DNA from: Volvox africanus
Taxonomy: Eukaryota > Chlorophyta > Chlorophyceae > Chlamydomonadales > Volvocaceae
Length of the DNA: 64,000 nucleotides
Assembly (NCBI GenBank): GCA_030268105.1
Contig: BSDZ01000021.1
Coordinates: forward strand, 372,001 to 436,000
Direction: 5' to 3'
In this document: in pieces, positions 13,464 to 27,202 of the stretch
How the letters are laid out: the number at the start of each line of letters is the position of its first letter
Numbering within the stretch: position 1 is the first letter of the stretch
The notes under the pieces: generated by a model
Seen by the model: only the letters and a program-made list of their open reading frames with translations
Database searches by the model: none
What the model was told of the DNA's origin: nothing
Made by a program: the position numbers and the translations under genes

Positions 13464-14662
13464 CGCGGCCCTTGCACGAGCTGCTGCGCCGAGATACGCT
13501 ACAGGTTACCCAGTTGGCCAGATTGCCTGCGCGGGCTCCGCGCCGCTCCTGACCGTTTCCTGGCCCGCCGTTGCAAGCAGATTCCCCGTCCTAGTGGCAC
13601 ATCCGCTCGTGCTAGATGTTCAAGCAGGAGGCGGAAACCCAAAGTGTTAGTGTGGGGAATGTGCCTTTTACAGGCCACCATTAGATGGTGGATTGCAGCA
13701 ATTAGTGGGCCTGTGGGCCAACAAAGCCTGGGGCGTGACAGCACAGCAGGTGAAAGACGTAATGTGAACAAAGTGCTGCCTGTGGGCAACTACTGACCAT
13801 TCATATCGTTATATGGATAAGGTAGGTTGTTATCCATCGCCACTTTGGGGTTCGACAGGAATCGTGCTCGGTATCAAGGGCGATGCACACCCAGGGACTG
13901 CCCCCCTCGCGCGGCTACGCATGCCATTGACAGTCACGAAGGGGCACTGACGCAGGGAGCTACTGTCTAAGGGGTGAATCTACGTGCACAGAGGGCGGCT
14001 GGGAAGATCGAAAGCTGAAGCAAGCTCTTGCCCACCTAATGGACCAACCAGGCACAAGAAAAACAAAAGGTACAACCTCTGAAGGTTCGTTGTGGAGGAA
14101 AGCCAGTCATCGCAAGCTTGGCTGTGCGTGTACACGTAGGCGCAATTATATCCTGCACGCACTCGATCAACGGCCTCACCATTTACGCTAGCTTCTTTCG
14201 GGTTGACTCAGTATTTCCGTAAATTAAGTTCTCGTCAAGTTCTCTCTTCACGTCTTGGCTTGGCGCCGGCAGCTCCCGACAAATACAGCAGCCCTAAATT
14301 AAACTGAGTGAAAATTTACGATACGTTTTAATTAATTTATGCCATGTATGAGCACGCTCTAGGGGAAGGTCAACACCTCAGATTGCTAGTGACAGATATG
14401 AAATGGCATTCTGAAGGTCCATCCCGTATAGCTCAAGACCTTACCCGTATAAGATTTGCGATCTCGCCTCCATCAACGGATGCGGTGAACAAATTCTGTT
14501 GGGCGCCGTACCTCTTTCTTCGTTTACATTTTCTTTGGAGTTTTCCTGCGCTGCAAAGCGCTTAGGTCTGTCAATTTCTTTGCACTTATGATAATGCATT
14601 GGTGAGATGAATAACTAACCTATTAGGCGAGGCAGTGGCGAACTGGGGCAAGCTCTATCGAC
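13464..14662. promoter_or_regulatory. Intergenic region between divergent SWR1-type and BTB genes
   Basis: About 1.2 kb separates the start codons of the minus-strand remodeller and the plus-strand BTB gene, so it must hold both promoters and 5' UTRs. It is less GC-rich than the flanking exons, with an AT-rich stretch around 14,300-14,345 (ttttaattaatttat). I see no convincing coding exon and no clear TATA box that I can place with confidence. Confidence 0.5.
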
Positions 14663-17600
14663 ATGCCTTCAGAGCTGGCTCCAAGTAATCGGCTGCTTAG
14701 GCTTGCGGCGAGTGAAGAGGCTCAAATGAAAGGCCGCCCTGCGCGTGTTAAGCGCTATGGCGCGAAATTTGCGACTGGGTTCCTCGAGTTCTACAAGCAA
14801 TCGGAGATGGCGGATTGCACGGTGAGGCTGCGCCGTTATTCAGCAATAACCGTCGGTCGTGTGGGCCACTCCCATCCCTTGACGGAATTTCCACATCCGC
14901 ATGGTAATGGAACAGCCCCGTGGTTAGCCCTTGCCTCCATACCTTGCCGTCTGCGCCTACAAGAGGCCGTTCCATTAACGTCTCTCAAAATCACGACTGT
15001 TATCACTGGCCAGCAACCGAATACGGGCGGCGTCGCTTCTTTTCCCCGCACGACTGCTTTCAGAGCCGTAACGGAGCACAAGTATCAAGCGCAGGTCGCA
15101 CAACTTGACAACCGCTCTTTCCACTCAATTTATTATGACTTGTCCCTACTCCGTACAATGTAACCGTCGGCCTTCGACGCACCTGCACCGTTAACAGGTG
15201 GTTGGCCCGGACGGCTGCGAGTACCGCCTGCATGGGCTCCTGCTGGCCTACCACAGTAAGTCCAGCGGCAGATTACAGCAGCAACTGGCACTGCAAGTGT
15301 TGCGGCACTAAGATTTCCATCTGCTTCTGTGGAGTATTAGGGCCATGGGTAGCGCTTTGGCAGTGAGGATGAGCCAACAGCTTCCCTTACCCTCACCCGG
15401 CAGAGCCGCATGCACTTACACCATAGATAGGCAGTACTCTATCTGCGTGCTGGTATTTGCCAGACGCACTCTGGCAGGTAGATGCCGCTGCTTGGCGGCC
15501 TGGTGAGGGGAAGGGGTGCGAAGGGCGGGCGCCGGTAGTTGGTCAGGTTTTGGGTTTTCATGAAAGCAGATCCACAGCGCAAATTTGCAGTAGCAGAGGC
15601 ACAAAGATATGGGGGTATGGACAAGGAGGACAAGGAGGAAGGAGATCACCCAAGCACCAAGTCAACCATTGCGGTATCGCTCGTACGTACCCATGCCCGG
15701 GCCCTAGTGCCGCTTTTGCCCCGAGTTGCCGAACCGGTTTGTGCACGTCTGACCCGGTCTCCTTGAGGGAGGGGTGAACCACACCAAGTCATCTGGCCCG
15801 TTTTATCGCATCAGCATGATCTGGCCATCCCATGACCCTTGCTTGGCGGCTCTTTAGCTTGATAGCATTGTTACTCATACTCCCATCCCTAGCGCCTTGC
15901 ACAAAGCCGTCAGGTCTGCCAGATCCGCTGCCTCAAAATGACTTTTGTCAAATGTCGCTACACAGCCCATCACAGCAACCCGTCGCCATCCGTGCACCAC
16001 CCAGGCCACTGTCCCTGTCCTCGCCCCCACCCGCACCCCCACCACCACCCGCACCCGCACAGGCGAGTTCTTTCGTCGAGCGTTATCATCAGAGTTCAAG
16101 GAGGGCCAGGCACGGCGCATCGCTCTGCGGTTCGAGGACACGGGTAACACGTGGCCTCTCCTAATTGAGTACTTCTACACGGAGGTGCGATACCCCGCGT
16201 GGTTTGTTGTGCCGTATGGCGACTGTGTGTGTATGTGTATGTTTGGGTTTTTCGGCACCCGATGGGTAGCTGTAACGACACGTGGCTGCAATGATGCGGG
16301 CTGGTCGCGAAGGCAAAGGGAATGGGAAGAAGGGGTCAGAGGAGCGGTCATCAACAGTGATGGCTGCGGATGTGTTGATGCTCGCACCTGCCCGTGCTCG
16401 TTCACACCGTGCCTTCAATCCCCAGCTGCCGCAAACGCACGCCTTATCAGGAAATTGCACTTCACAGATCACAGATCTCTGTCTGATGGTCTCTTCTTTC
16501 CTGCACCGCTAACAGGAGATCACGCTGACAGATACCAACGTGTTGGCGCTCTTCGCCGCATCTCGCGAGTTGATGATTCCAGCCATCCAGGTGCGGCTTG
16601 GGGCGGGTCGCATCAATGTGTCTTCTGGGTAACCGACTAACACAGTGGTTTCTGTTGTCAGCTGCCACTTAAGTGCTTTCCTGCCCCTAGCCCTGCCCCT
16701 TACCACCTGCCCCTGGACACTCTTCATTTCTTCGCCTTCCTTGCATCTTACCTGATAAATGTATCAGGTTTTACTGAGCATCACTGAACATAACTGAGCA
16801 TTACTTGCGTACTGACTGGGGGTCATCGCCTCCCCGTCCGGCTGCCCTCCTACCCTTGCCCTCCCCTCCCATCGCGGTTAGTCATACTTTACAGCTGCGT
16901 CTGCAGCGGTATCATATCTCATTTACTCGTCTTCCCCTCGCAATCTAGACAACCGTCGCCGTCCGCATGTGGATTTGCATCCGTTCCAGTTCACGACGCA
17001 TTGATTCAATTGATTAATGTCCCGACTTAACCCCTTAACGCGTACCCTCCCCCTCTTCCTCCCCTCCTCCCCGTACACACATGGACTGTCAGGATTACTG
17101 CGCGGACTTTGCCCAGAGCTCCTTGGACTCTTCGAATGCAATTCAGTTCCTATCCCAGGCGGTGCAGTACAATTGCGACCAGTTCCGTTCCAGTTGCGTT
17201 ACGTTGGTGGCGCAGTCCTTCAACACCTGCTGCTTCAAATCAACAGATGGGCTCCCCATAGAGGTGCGGGAAAAGGCGCTCGGGATGGGGATCGGGGGGG
17301 GGGGGAAAGTCAAGACCATCTGCCGAACTGCCTCGGTGCTATGCCCGGGCGCTATGCCTACGGTCGACTACATGCTTACGGCTTTATCCGTCACATAATG
17401 AATTATTATTATTATTTATTATTATCATTGTTTTTGTTGTAGTTAATTGCAATTGATTATAAATTGTAGTCATATGGTGAAATGATATTAATGATTTTAA
17501 TTATATATCTATATTTGCTAATACTAAATACTTAATAATGTTTTATCCTCCGAAGACACGGATATGGGTCGTGGACCCCAGCTCCCCACTTCACTGAGGC

Positions 17601-17707
17601 TTGCTTCGGGTCGCAGCCTGAAGAGCTCCGAAGAGGCTAAGTGGTTTTCGTCCACCGGGGATGAAATCCCTGCCCCCGACACACACAAACAAACACACAC
17701 ACACGCA

Positions 17708-17743
<36 letters not shown>

Positions 17744-20700
17744 AACACACACACAAACACAAACACAAACACACGTGCACATGCGCTTTAGTACTTTGTG
17801 GTCCGAAGGGTTTTCCGGGTTCCCCCCTGCCTTCACTCTTGAACAGGGTGAGGTCCCTCAGTCACACACACACCGCACTGCCACCCTGAAGATTACCATT
17901 TTGTAAACCTGGGCTAATCCTCTCTCACATCTACACGTTGCCCCCGCCTAGTACCCATTCGCTGCACCCGGACCTCTATCTGTTGTTCTTGGGCATTTGG
18001 GAGGTGGCCATCCACCTGTTGTTCCTGATGTTCCTTTCCTCGTTGGCCGTCCTTCTCCTCCTCTCCTCCTCCTCCTCGTTTCGATGTTCGTCTCTCTCTC
18101 CTGCTCCTCCTCTCCACATACTCCTCCTCCCAGGTGATCCTTGAGATCTTGGAGCATCCACAACTGTATGTGCAAACGGAGGAGCAGGTGCGAGACCGTA
18201 TGTGCCTCCACTAACGGCGGGAAAGGGCTTATAGACGGGAACGTTTATTGAAGCATGGAGACATACGACAACGGAATTGCGCCCAAAAGGTTCCAGAAGC
18301 ACCTTCTGTGTCGTGAATTTGTGGCGCTTGATGTTGGTGCAGATCTGCTTGTCTTTGTGTCTGTCTCTCTGTCTACGTGCCCCCTATGTCTGGAAAGAGG
18401 CGGTGGAAAGAGCGGGTGGTCCTTACCGTGTGCTCTCGCCTCGCGGCGTGACGTCATATTGCCGTCTTATAACAATAGTTCACTCGCTCATGCGGACACG
18501 TCACTATCTCTTAAAATACGCTTGTTAAATAACGAAAGAGGTCTGAAGTAGTTCCACAGTCGGTTAGTCGGTTGGTCGGTCTCCCCTGGATGATGGTTAC
18601 TGTCGTCTTCATCAAGTTCTCTAACTGGATCCCCTACATGATGCATCTCCACATGATCAGGTTTTGCTCTTCGTGGAAAATTACGTGCGACGTCATAAAT
18701 TGGACGCTGACACCATCCGCACACTCTACAGCACCGTACGGCTGCCCTTCCTCTCCAACGAGCGCCTGGCCTTTATGGCGTTCTGTGGGGACACCGATGC
18801 CGCCACTGCTGCCGCCGCCGATGCCGCCGGTCACGGCGGCGGCAGCGGAAGTGCCGTCGGTCCTCCAAAGGACTTGCTGCTCGCTGCCTTGGCGCAGCGG
18901 CTGTACTGGCTAGACCACCCAGAGCGATTGCTGCCGGCGACCGGTGGCGGTGTAGCCACCGCTGTTGGTGGCAGCAGCGCGGGCACTCTATGTAGTGACT
19001 CTGGCGAGTTCGCCTCAGAGCTGAGCCGGGGCGGGGCCGGCGGTAATAGTAACGGTGGTGTGGGGCGACTGTTAGGCAGCATAGCGGTGCTGGTGAGCGG
19101 GAAGATGGCAGCGGCGGCGCAGCCGCCGGCGCCTCGAAAGACGTACTGCTGCTCAGTCGAGTACGGCCTGCCCGGCGGCAGCGAGTACGTGTCCGTGCCG
19201 ATGGAGGCGGTGTGGGATGACTTGGCGACGAATTTGACAGTCAGGGTTTCAGGCGAGTAGAAGTTCAAGAAGGCTCCAAGCCGTGTTGTTGCAAGGCTGG
19301 TATGGCACGCCGGTGCTTGAGGAATACGCCGGCTGTGTGCAGCCCTTCAGGTCTACATGCTTCAGTTACTCATCCTGGGTACTCGCCCACCCATGCCCAG
19401 ACTTGACGGCCGTAGCAATGATGGATGGGATACTGTGCCCCTCGGCTCCACCTTCCATACCTCATCACCCCCACCCTCCACCTCATACCACATACCACCT
19501 CCCACCACATACCACCGCATCCCATCTCCCACCTGGAGACATTCCCTGCTTGGCCTGGCTTTCCTGTCCTCGTCCATGCTGTGGGGGGTTGCATTTACCT
19601 GTGCCATGCCCTCTGGGTCCCTGCGCCAGGACGACCACCGCTCCCTCTGCCCTTACTCTGCATTTCACGTGCATCGCAAGCTTGCCGCGTCCGCGTGTCG
19701 CAAAGCCCTGATCTAAGCCCCAAGTTATCTTACGTACCTGTTAGCTATCTAACATCTATCTAATTAGGTGATGTTGCTTTCGTGTTCTCGTACTGGAGAG
19801 ATATTCAGGGGAGACAGAAGGCGACCCAGATTCTATCCTCAGTACGCTGGATGACCCGACCTCGTGGTTCAACGTGACGGGGGATGATCCCTCGCGGCCG
19901 GTGTGGCTGGAAGTGGTGTTTCCGCCCCACATGCGCGTTGTGGAGCTGACTAAGTACACCTTCTCTCACGGGATGAATATGTCGGCGCATATGTTCCCGT
20001 ACGGCATCAGCGACTCGTCTTGGTTTCAAATGAAGGTATATCTGGAGTATGCGGGGAAGCTTTTGCGCCAGTGAGTTGGTGCGGGGACGTTGGAGGCAGC
20101 TACCTACCACGATCCCCCACCACCACCACCTCTCGCACACTTCCCTAACCAGCCAAACCCTTTTGGCGTCCATGACTGCCTGCCCATCTCTCTTGCACTC
20201 CCGCTCCTCGCTCATGGCGTCTACCCGGTTCCCCGGTATAGTCATGTTATACAGCAGCGTCTACAACGGTATCATGTCTCGTTTATTCGTCTACCCCCCC
20301 TCCCCCTTCATGGCGCCCGGCCCCCACTCTTGCACTCGCGCCCGCGTCCTCCACTCGTGGCACTATCCTGTTCACTTTACTTGGATCCTGTATGTGCATG
20401 TTAGATGTCGTTGTGAGGTGGAGATTGAAACCGATGAGTTCCTTGCTGCCCTTCCGCGCCCTTCTTACCCTTCCCGCGCGTCCCTTCCCTGGTCAGGGTA
20501 TGTCGACGCAGGTCAGTCCCGGGGCGGAAGAGCCCTTCACGCAGCTGCGCACCCAGGACTCCTGCCAGCAGCACACTGAGTTCGTTGTAACGGTTGACCC
20601 AGGCTGCTCAAAGCAGGTGGTTTGGCGGCGACTACGCATTGTGGCTGGGGAGGACAGTTCGCAGCAGGTAAAGGGGGTTGTTTGCGCGCGCGTGGTATGT

Positions 20701-20936
20701 ATGTGTGTGAGTGCGTCCGCGTGTGTGTATGTGTATGTGTATGATGCGGTGGCCCGTAGGGGCAGGAGGGAGGGAGATTGGTAAGAAAGAGAAGGAGGGT
20801 TGGAAAGAAGAGGGCATGACGGGAAACGGGAGGACCAGATACTTGGAATGCTTCGCATCAGAGGGCAGGCAGTCACACAGCTCAGCATTACATTAACCTC
20901 TTCTCTTGCTCGTAGCTGGTGTGCGCGATCAGATGA
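14663..20936 (+). CDS. BTB-BACK domain protein (probable Cullin-3 ubiquitin ligase adaptor)
   Basis: BTB domains dimerise and many bind Cullin-3 to bring substrates for ubiquitination; that role here is inferred from the family. Exons: 14663-14821, 15198-15255, 16063-16184, 16516-16590, 17093-17263, 18131-18187, 18661-19252, 19809-20035, 20497-20667 and 20916-20936, about 550 residues. The BTB fold covers about 40-140: FYKQSEMADCT, CEYRLHGLLLAYHSEFFRRAL, PLLIEYFYTE, LALFAASRELMIPAIQDYC. A BACK-like helical region follows (SSNAIQFLSQAVQYNCDQF, VILEILEHPQLYVQTEEQ, VENYVRRH). A Gly/Ala-rich linker then leads to a beta-rich C-terminal part (RPVWLEVVFPPHMRVVELTKY) that I do not recognise. The intron at 19253-19808 is GC-AG and is the only choice that keeps frame past TAG at 19258. 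The 3' end is uncertain: exon 10 may use another phase, and a coding-like piece at 21093-21137 (IRRLKLFGRVE) may be a further exon. Confidence 0.8.
17676..17776 (+). repeat. (CA)n-rich microsatellite in a BTB-gene intron
   Basis: An interrupted ACACAC/CAAACA tract of about 100 bp lies in the intron between exons 17093-17263 and 18131-18187. Open frames across it (poly Thr-His or Val-Cys) are repeat artefacts, not genes. Confidence 0.9.
19253..19808 (+). other. GC-AG intron in the BTB gene
   Basis: The donor is TTTCAG|gcgagt and the acceptor gatattcag. Splicing here joins TCA G to GG GAG, giving SGETEGDPDS in frame, and removes the in-frame TAG at 19258. No GT donor nearby gives a compatible phase. 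GC-AG introns are a known minor class with strong AG|GC consensus. Confidence 0.65.
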
Positions 20937-23734
20937 GCTCGTTTCATGCATCGAACATGCGGACATTTGCCCTCACCATTGCATAGGTTCAACCAAAATA
21001 TTGTCATTTTATAGGTTGATAGGCTGACAAAACCCTGCATGCATGCTTTCACGCATCATTATTCAACGGACGCGGTCCCATGCGGCGTCAGGTACGCTTG
21101 AGCATTCGTCGGCTGAAGCTATTTGGCCGGGTGGAGGTGAGCCTGCTGCGGGAGCCCGATGGGCGTGACGTGGTGGCGGCATGGCGGCGGCGTAAGGAGG
21201 CGGTTAGCAGTAGCCGCCAGTTCACCATGCTTAGGGGCCTTTCGGCGAAGCGCCTAGATAATTGCTGAACCATATTTTTGATTTGATGATTGATCAGCGT
21301 GGCTGGTGTTACGGAGGTATGCCGCGGCATTGATGGCGGCATCAGAGCTGCTGCCTGACCACAGCTGATGGTTGCCGGTGCTGAGGGGCAGGCCATAGCA
21401 GTGACTCGGGTACAGCGGCATCTGGTGGCAGGTCTGGAGAATAGGCAGTGCCGCTGTGGGGAGTGTCCCAAGAGGGGCTTTGAGGCTGGAGTCGCCCAGC
21501 CCGGGCGATCCTAGGACAGCTTCACAGGACACTCACAGAACAGCCTCGCCCGTAGCGGCAGCGGCAGCGGCAGCGGCAGCGGCCTTGGTTTGCTGGTGCA
21601 CAATTTTACTCGTGCTCCTTGTACGGAGGGGCGTCCCATTACGGATCAGTGATGTGTGTATTCAGTATTCAGTGATTTGTGCCGTACACATTGGAGATGT
21701 CGGATGTTCCCTCTGAAAAATAACAGAGGCAAGCTTGGCTTGAAGGATGGATAGGTCGCGAGGATGGATAGGTCGTGAGGACCGTATTTTTATTATCACT
21801 TGGCGGCGACAGCTGCTGTCGTCCGCGCGTCTTCTTCATCACTCCCGGCTGTGGTCGACTGTGTCGGCTCCAAAACGTCAAACGGCCGCCATTCATCCAT
21901 GACCTCGTTGGGTTTCTTTGGTGGGAGCCACGAACCCAGGAAGCTCGCATTTACTCATGGGTCGTGCACCGAAGACCTGTAGGAAACTATAAGAATTTCA
22001 GAATATGCCTTGCTGCTGCCCCTTTGGCTCAGAGGATAACATCCACCGTGATCCATTGACCCATGGATTGTCAAGTGTGGATGTCGTACACTTCACGCCT
22101 GTGATGCGCTTAAGGCTTTGGATTTCCGGCTGTTGGGAATTCTGCAGCAGCGTGGCGCGCAAAAGATCTCTTTCGACCCCGTACTTGACTCTCCGCGGCA
22201 TGCATCTGTGCATATGGCATTGACGAGTCCCAGGAGGGCCCTTCCTGCTCCAGGAGCTGCGCTGCATCAGTCAGCCAGATGGGGCTGTGAGGGCGGGAAG
22301 CCAACTTTGCGGGCCTTTACCTCTTCAGCATTTGTCTAGGTATATCAGCCTGCTTATATATCGACTTGCCAGTTAAGAAAGGATTTTTTGCGGAATAGCG
22401 TGTAGGATGTCGACATGTTCTTAAGGCTAATTCTTTTTACCACAGTCCAGGGGCTTGCGCTACCTTTGATTAGTCGGATATCGGACGTGCGCTGTGTTGC
22501 GCGTCCAGTGTGCGAGAGCATGCGCTGGTTGCGGAGGGTGTGGCATGGAGGAGGCCGGAGTGAAGGAGCGGGACGTGGGGCCAGCGCATCATCGCGGCTC
22601 AGCACACGGGTGAGCTCAGCAGGTTTGTACGCGGGTGACACACTTCCCTGAGCCGCTTGGGAGGTGTCGCAGTCATGAATTGAGGTGGGGATGCGAATGT
22701 GGCTATCGGACAGTTTTCGGACCATTTGACGAAGTTTGTTGCATATATGGCGCAGTTCGGCAGTGCTAGCTTGCGTAGCTAATGTCCCTACTACTGTTGT
22801 CCGATTGTGGAATTGAAAGTCCGGTGTTCTTAGGGCAGTGTCTTGGGGTTGGGTGTTGGCCTCTCGCAAGTTACACCTTGTTTTTTTCCTTCGTCGCGCG
22901 CCTCACCCAACCCGCCTTGAGACGTCATGTGTATCGACCTGACTTTCCTCTTTTCTCTCTTCCTCTTGCCTGTGCTATTTGAGGCCAGCTACGTTTACGG
23001 AGCTGGCACACAGCGGTCTAACACTCGACGACTCGGACGGCATATGCTTGTGCGTCACCTTAAAATTATCTTTGGATGCGAGGATCTACTAATACCTTGC
23101 AGATGCGCAGGCGGCCTCGCACCCCATTTCCGCAAGATATCGCTGTTTTGAGGTTTGCGTGGGTTGATGTAAGAGTGCAGGCAGACTGGGAACGACATCG
23201 GCGTTTTAAGACAACGACAGCCAGTGGATGAAGACCACCAGTGGACCAGTGGATCGTGACTGCACTGTGACCTGCTGAACTGTATGGGAAAAGGGAAGAG
23301 GGTAAACAATGGACTCGGCATATCCGTGAAGCGGCCACATCGTGCCACAGGGGGCTGTCTCGACATGCTACTGATACGGTGCACGCGCACGCGCCAGTGA
23401 TTTGAGACATTGTGCGGCTGAGCCTACATGCCGTACGTGTTTTTTCATACTGGGATGCTGCCCATGCTGGGTAAAAATCGGAGGGCTAGTGCGGGTACCA
23501 CTAGCGCAGTATTCTCACTCTTCGGCACTGCAGTCGTCACCCCTCAGCTGAGCGAAATTGTTTCGTACGTCGTATTACTGGCAGGAAAATGAACCGCTTG
23601 AGACCGCAATTGATAACTATAAGACAAGTGGCGTGTTTTTGAGAACCTTACATCCTTTCACTCATTTCGGCTACCCAGGAGGACGCAGCGAGGACGCAAG
23701 CCAGCGGGAGTTTGATTGCGTGGCCCTTGGGAGC
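20937..23734. other. Region between BTB and EMC10 genes, mostly without recognisable genes
   Basis: This should hold the BTB 3' UTR (and perhaps a last exon near 21,093) and the EMC10 promoter. A short GGCAGC run lies at 21,555-21,590. A 171-codon open frame on the minus strand (22869-22354) contains a helical-looking stretch (TAELRHICNKLRQMVRKL) but has no recognisable domain and no splice context. I do not call it a gene. Confidence 0.4.
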
Positions 23735-25646
23735 ATGGACAGTGCACGGCGAAAAACTTGGATTAGAGTAGTTTTATTTACATTGGAGATATGTGTAGTT
23801 ACAGCATCCCTGGACGTGGAACATTCCTTCGGCGGATCGCCTTTTCGGCCAGCAGGCAAGCTAGTTGGCAACCTGCAATCGGTAAGCATTAGAACTTAAA
23901 GTTACGAAGGTTTTCACAACTTCGCGTGTTAGAACGCTAAGGCCTTGTCTTGCGACGCGGCGGACCAGGATACGGAGCTCGAATGGCAGCGTCCGGCCCT
24001 CACCTCCGATGATTTTGAGCTTGTAGGGAAAGCAGCAGCCAGAGACGGGTGCGATAACTGGGCTATCGTGTGAGACGTGCACCATACAAACGCCATTATA
24101 TTGGGATTATAGGTGCAGGCCGGGGGAGAGGGGGTCGTATCCTACATATCATGCAACACGCCACGTTGACATTACCCCTTGCTCATGCTTGCCTAATGCT
24201 ATTCCACGTAGATTATACTCTATCCGAATTAAGACAGACAAGGGGTCGCTGCTATCATCCGTTCCGGCGAAATGCCTGCTGCTGCAAGACTTCACAGAGC
24301 AGGTGCGGCGACAGCGGCCGTCCGGGGGCAGAGTGCCGTGGCGAAACCCTTTCCTGATTAAAGGCTACTACTGAATTTTTATGATATCCCCCAAGTTGGG
24401 CTGGTTAAGTGAGCATATTTACGCTCCTACCTGCGTACTGAATTGTAATCTTCACACAAGGACTGTGATGGCGGATCCCTATCGCAATATCCTGATGTCC
24501 TCTCAATATATCCTCTCAATACTTTTTCTGGATCATGTCTTGGACTTATTGCAAACATCCTGTCGCTGCAGGCGGTCCTCCATGCAGGTCACGAGGGCTT
24601 TATTGAGGCCTTCAACTACGACGTGGAATCTTGCTCCTCATCAGTGGCCGCCGACGGCAGCACTAATGACGGCCATGCCGGGAGCGCTGGCGACGGCGGG
24701 GCGGTGGCACGACCGGAGCGGCTACCGGTGCGGGTAAAGCTGCCCGTGCCGGGTCCGTTCCTGAGCATGCCGGAAGTGATCGGCGAGTTTGCGGGTACGA
24801 CAGGGCTGGTTGCTGACGGGAGGTCCAAAAACAAGGGGATGCTACTAGACACGGCGTAGGGAGGGCAATGTAGGCAGGATTTGGCTAAGGAGAGCCATGG
24901 ATTTGCCTGAGCCTCAGTCCTGCAATATGATGGAGATAGGCCTGGCGGCGACACGGCCCCTCCTTGACCGTATTTGTTCCTTTAGACGTATCTGTGGATG
25001 GCATGGAGGCAGGAGGGCTTGCCGGGGCAGCATTTGACCCCAATGCCAAGCCGCGGGCCGTGCCTTCCAACGGCGCTGGTGGGCAGGCGGGAGCCAAAAA
25101 GGGCGGACCGCCGCCCAAGGATGAACGTACATGGCTGCAGAAAAACTGGTAAGGAGTGGCAGGCTTGGGTTTGAGGGTGCACGGCTAGAATGCAAATTTA
25201 CGGGTTAGAGCGCGATATACAATGACTGTGGACTGAGGACTGACCGTGGGGTCGTTTGCGTTCTTTTGATATGATACTTTGTACGGTACGTTATGACTGT
25301 ATGCCCGTTTTGCTGCTCTGCCCATGGGACGGCGTATGGCGTCTGTTTGCGTGGACATGACCCAGAGTCAACGTGGAGGCACAACTGGCGGTAGCGGAGT
25401 TGAAATGTGCCTGTGTCATTACGCATAAGTGCGCTCTGTTTACATCGTTGGGTGCCAACGTGCACGGTGCCCATACACACACCCAAACCCATATATTCGT
25501 GGACCCTTACCCTCGCCCTCCCTCGCAGGCTGTACGTGGTCGCGATCGGGATGATGGTTCTCAACGTGCTTGCCAAAGCGCAGCAACCACAGCAGGGAGG
25601 TCCCGCGCCCGCAGGGGGCCCAGGTGGAGCAGCCCGTCGCAGCTAA
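23735..25646 (+). CDS. EMC10: ER membrane protein complex subunit 10
   Basis: EMC10 is the lumenal, C-terminally anchored subunit of the EMC insertase, which places tail-anchored and multi-pass proteins in the ER membrane. Exons, all phase-consistent: 23735-23881, 23969-24048, 24212-24302, 24572-24794, 24986-25148 and 25529-25646, giving 273 residues, close to family length. The N-terminus is a signal peptide (MDSARRKTWIRVVLFTLEI, cleavage near VTA-SLDVEHSF). It is followed by ALTSDDFELV, DGLYSIRIKTDKGSLLSSVPAKCLLL, HEGFIEAFNYD (22-32 residues before a Ser/Gly-rich loop) and a Pro-rich linker. A single membrane segment (WLYVVAIGMMVLNVLAKA) and a Gln/Gly/Pro-rich tail (QQPQQGGPAPAGGPGG) end the protein, which is typical of EMC10. 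The exon 4 donor (GCGG|gtacga) is the least certain junction. A TGTAA motif, the usual green-algal polyadenylation signal, lies at 25958-25962. Confidence 0.87.
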
Positions 25647-25957
25647 ACAAGGGCGTGAAAGCTTTCCGTTCCAGTGCAATAGAGGAGCACGGGGACCGTC
25701 ATGGAAGTTTTCGGGCGCGTTGGAAATGGGATGAGTTGGCAGGGTATGCATGGTTAGGAGATCGCGGGGTTTGGCTCAATGTTTATTTAACAAGTCTGTG
25801 CCGTGGCGAACAATAATCAGACCTGAGGAACGTTCTGCAATAAGTCATGTATCCCGAGGCTGCTGCTGTTTTGCCCCGTATCTATGCATGTGGGCATCTG
25901 GTTGTAGCAGTGGGTACGGGCGTGCGTCCACTTTGTGCATCAGCACTTCACCTGTCC

Positions 25958-25962
25958 TGTAA
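25958..25962 (+). terminator. Putative TGTAA polyadenylation signal of EMC10
   Basis: TGTAA lies 312 bases after the EMC10 stop codon. Chlorophycean algae use TGTAA in place of AATAAA. A five-base motif is common by chance, so this is a suggestion only. Confidence 0.4.
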
Positions 25963-27202
25963 CGACATCAGCATTTGCAGGTTCCTATCCAATGTTGCAT
26001 ATCCAAGCTTCAGCTCAAAAGTCACAAAAATGCCTACGGCCTGAGATGCCGTCAAAACTTGCACAGGCGTTACTGGATATCTACGATCACGTTGGCCACA
26101 TACATGACTAGTGGCTTCGTCCAACCGATCCAGCAAATACAGAGAATGGGGCCGTATCCATTTCAACCATACCAAAGCTCGCACTTAAACCGGGGCATGT
26201 GGGCAGCATATCACAAGCGTATGTGGGACAGCGACACGAGGAAGATAGGAACAATGCAGTAGAGGAGCGCAAAGGCGGTTGTCGACTAAGAGGAGCACTC
26301 AACACCGAGATTGGCAACTACAGTTCCACTTAACATGCACAGAAATCGCTGACTTACGTGTAACGTCAAGCGGTCACTACACATGCGAGTCAACGTCGCC
26401 CACCCCAAACAATTATCTGTGATTGATAAACACCACCACAACAGGCGCGCAATCCAAAGTCAACGTTGTGTAATGACCCTTGAATACCGACATCACTCCT
26501 CCGTTCTAGAGCTAAACCCTAACAAGGACCTACACGGCACACCAATGGTAACCCTAAAGAGCCTCAAGACGCTTCAATACACCAGCCGAAATTCATCCCT
26601 GCGACCGTTCGGCACCACTTTACCACCGCTAGCATGGGGCGAGGTCCTGCAAGATAACGGCCGCCTCTGCTGCCCTCAGGGCTGCATCTGATGTCACCTC
26701 GCCTCTGTACACCCCATTGGGCGTGGTTGACGAGGCAGATGGATCCTCATCGCTGTCCATCTCGCTTGCCAATAGCACGATATTTTCCCTGGGAACGGAC
26801 AATAACACGTCTCAATACATCATACCTCATGAGAGTGCTGCTGTCGCGAAACCAAGTCATGGGTGCGACTACTGAATGAAGATACAGAAATGCCCGCTCC
26901 GTATTGCTGGAGACCAATTTGAACGAACGAATCGAGGCATAGGGCATGGTGATCCAGTTGAACCATAATGCGAAGGCAGCTCATTCCGTCAAGGGGTCAT
27001 GCAGCCGCTCGACACGAGGCGTACAAGCTACACGTCCTTCACGGCCAACTCCATGGATGCGGTCCTGCCGCCTCAATGCGTCCCGCCTCCCGCGTTGCTC
27101 TGCATTACCTACCTTTCCTCGCCTCTTTGCTCTCTCCAATAACTTCACAATTTTCCCCTGCTCTGGGTTTACCCTCTCTGCCCTGCCCCATCATGGTCGC
27201 CC
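25963..27202. other. Convergent intergenic region between EMC10 and glutamate 5-kinase
   Basis: Both neighbours end here, so it should contain two 3' UTRs. Short open frames exist on both strands, but none has a recognisable motif or paired splice sites. I see no gene. Confidence 0.5.

Noticed and set aside
21080..21268. Separate gene starting at 21080
   Set aside because: Most likely a last exon or pseudo-exon of the BTB gene (IRRLKLFGRVE); too short and unsupported as a gene of its own.
22354..22869. Minus-strand open frame of 171 codons
   Set aside because: No recognisable domain, no splice context and no conserved motif. Left as unassigned sequence.
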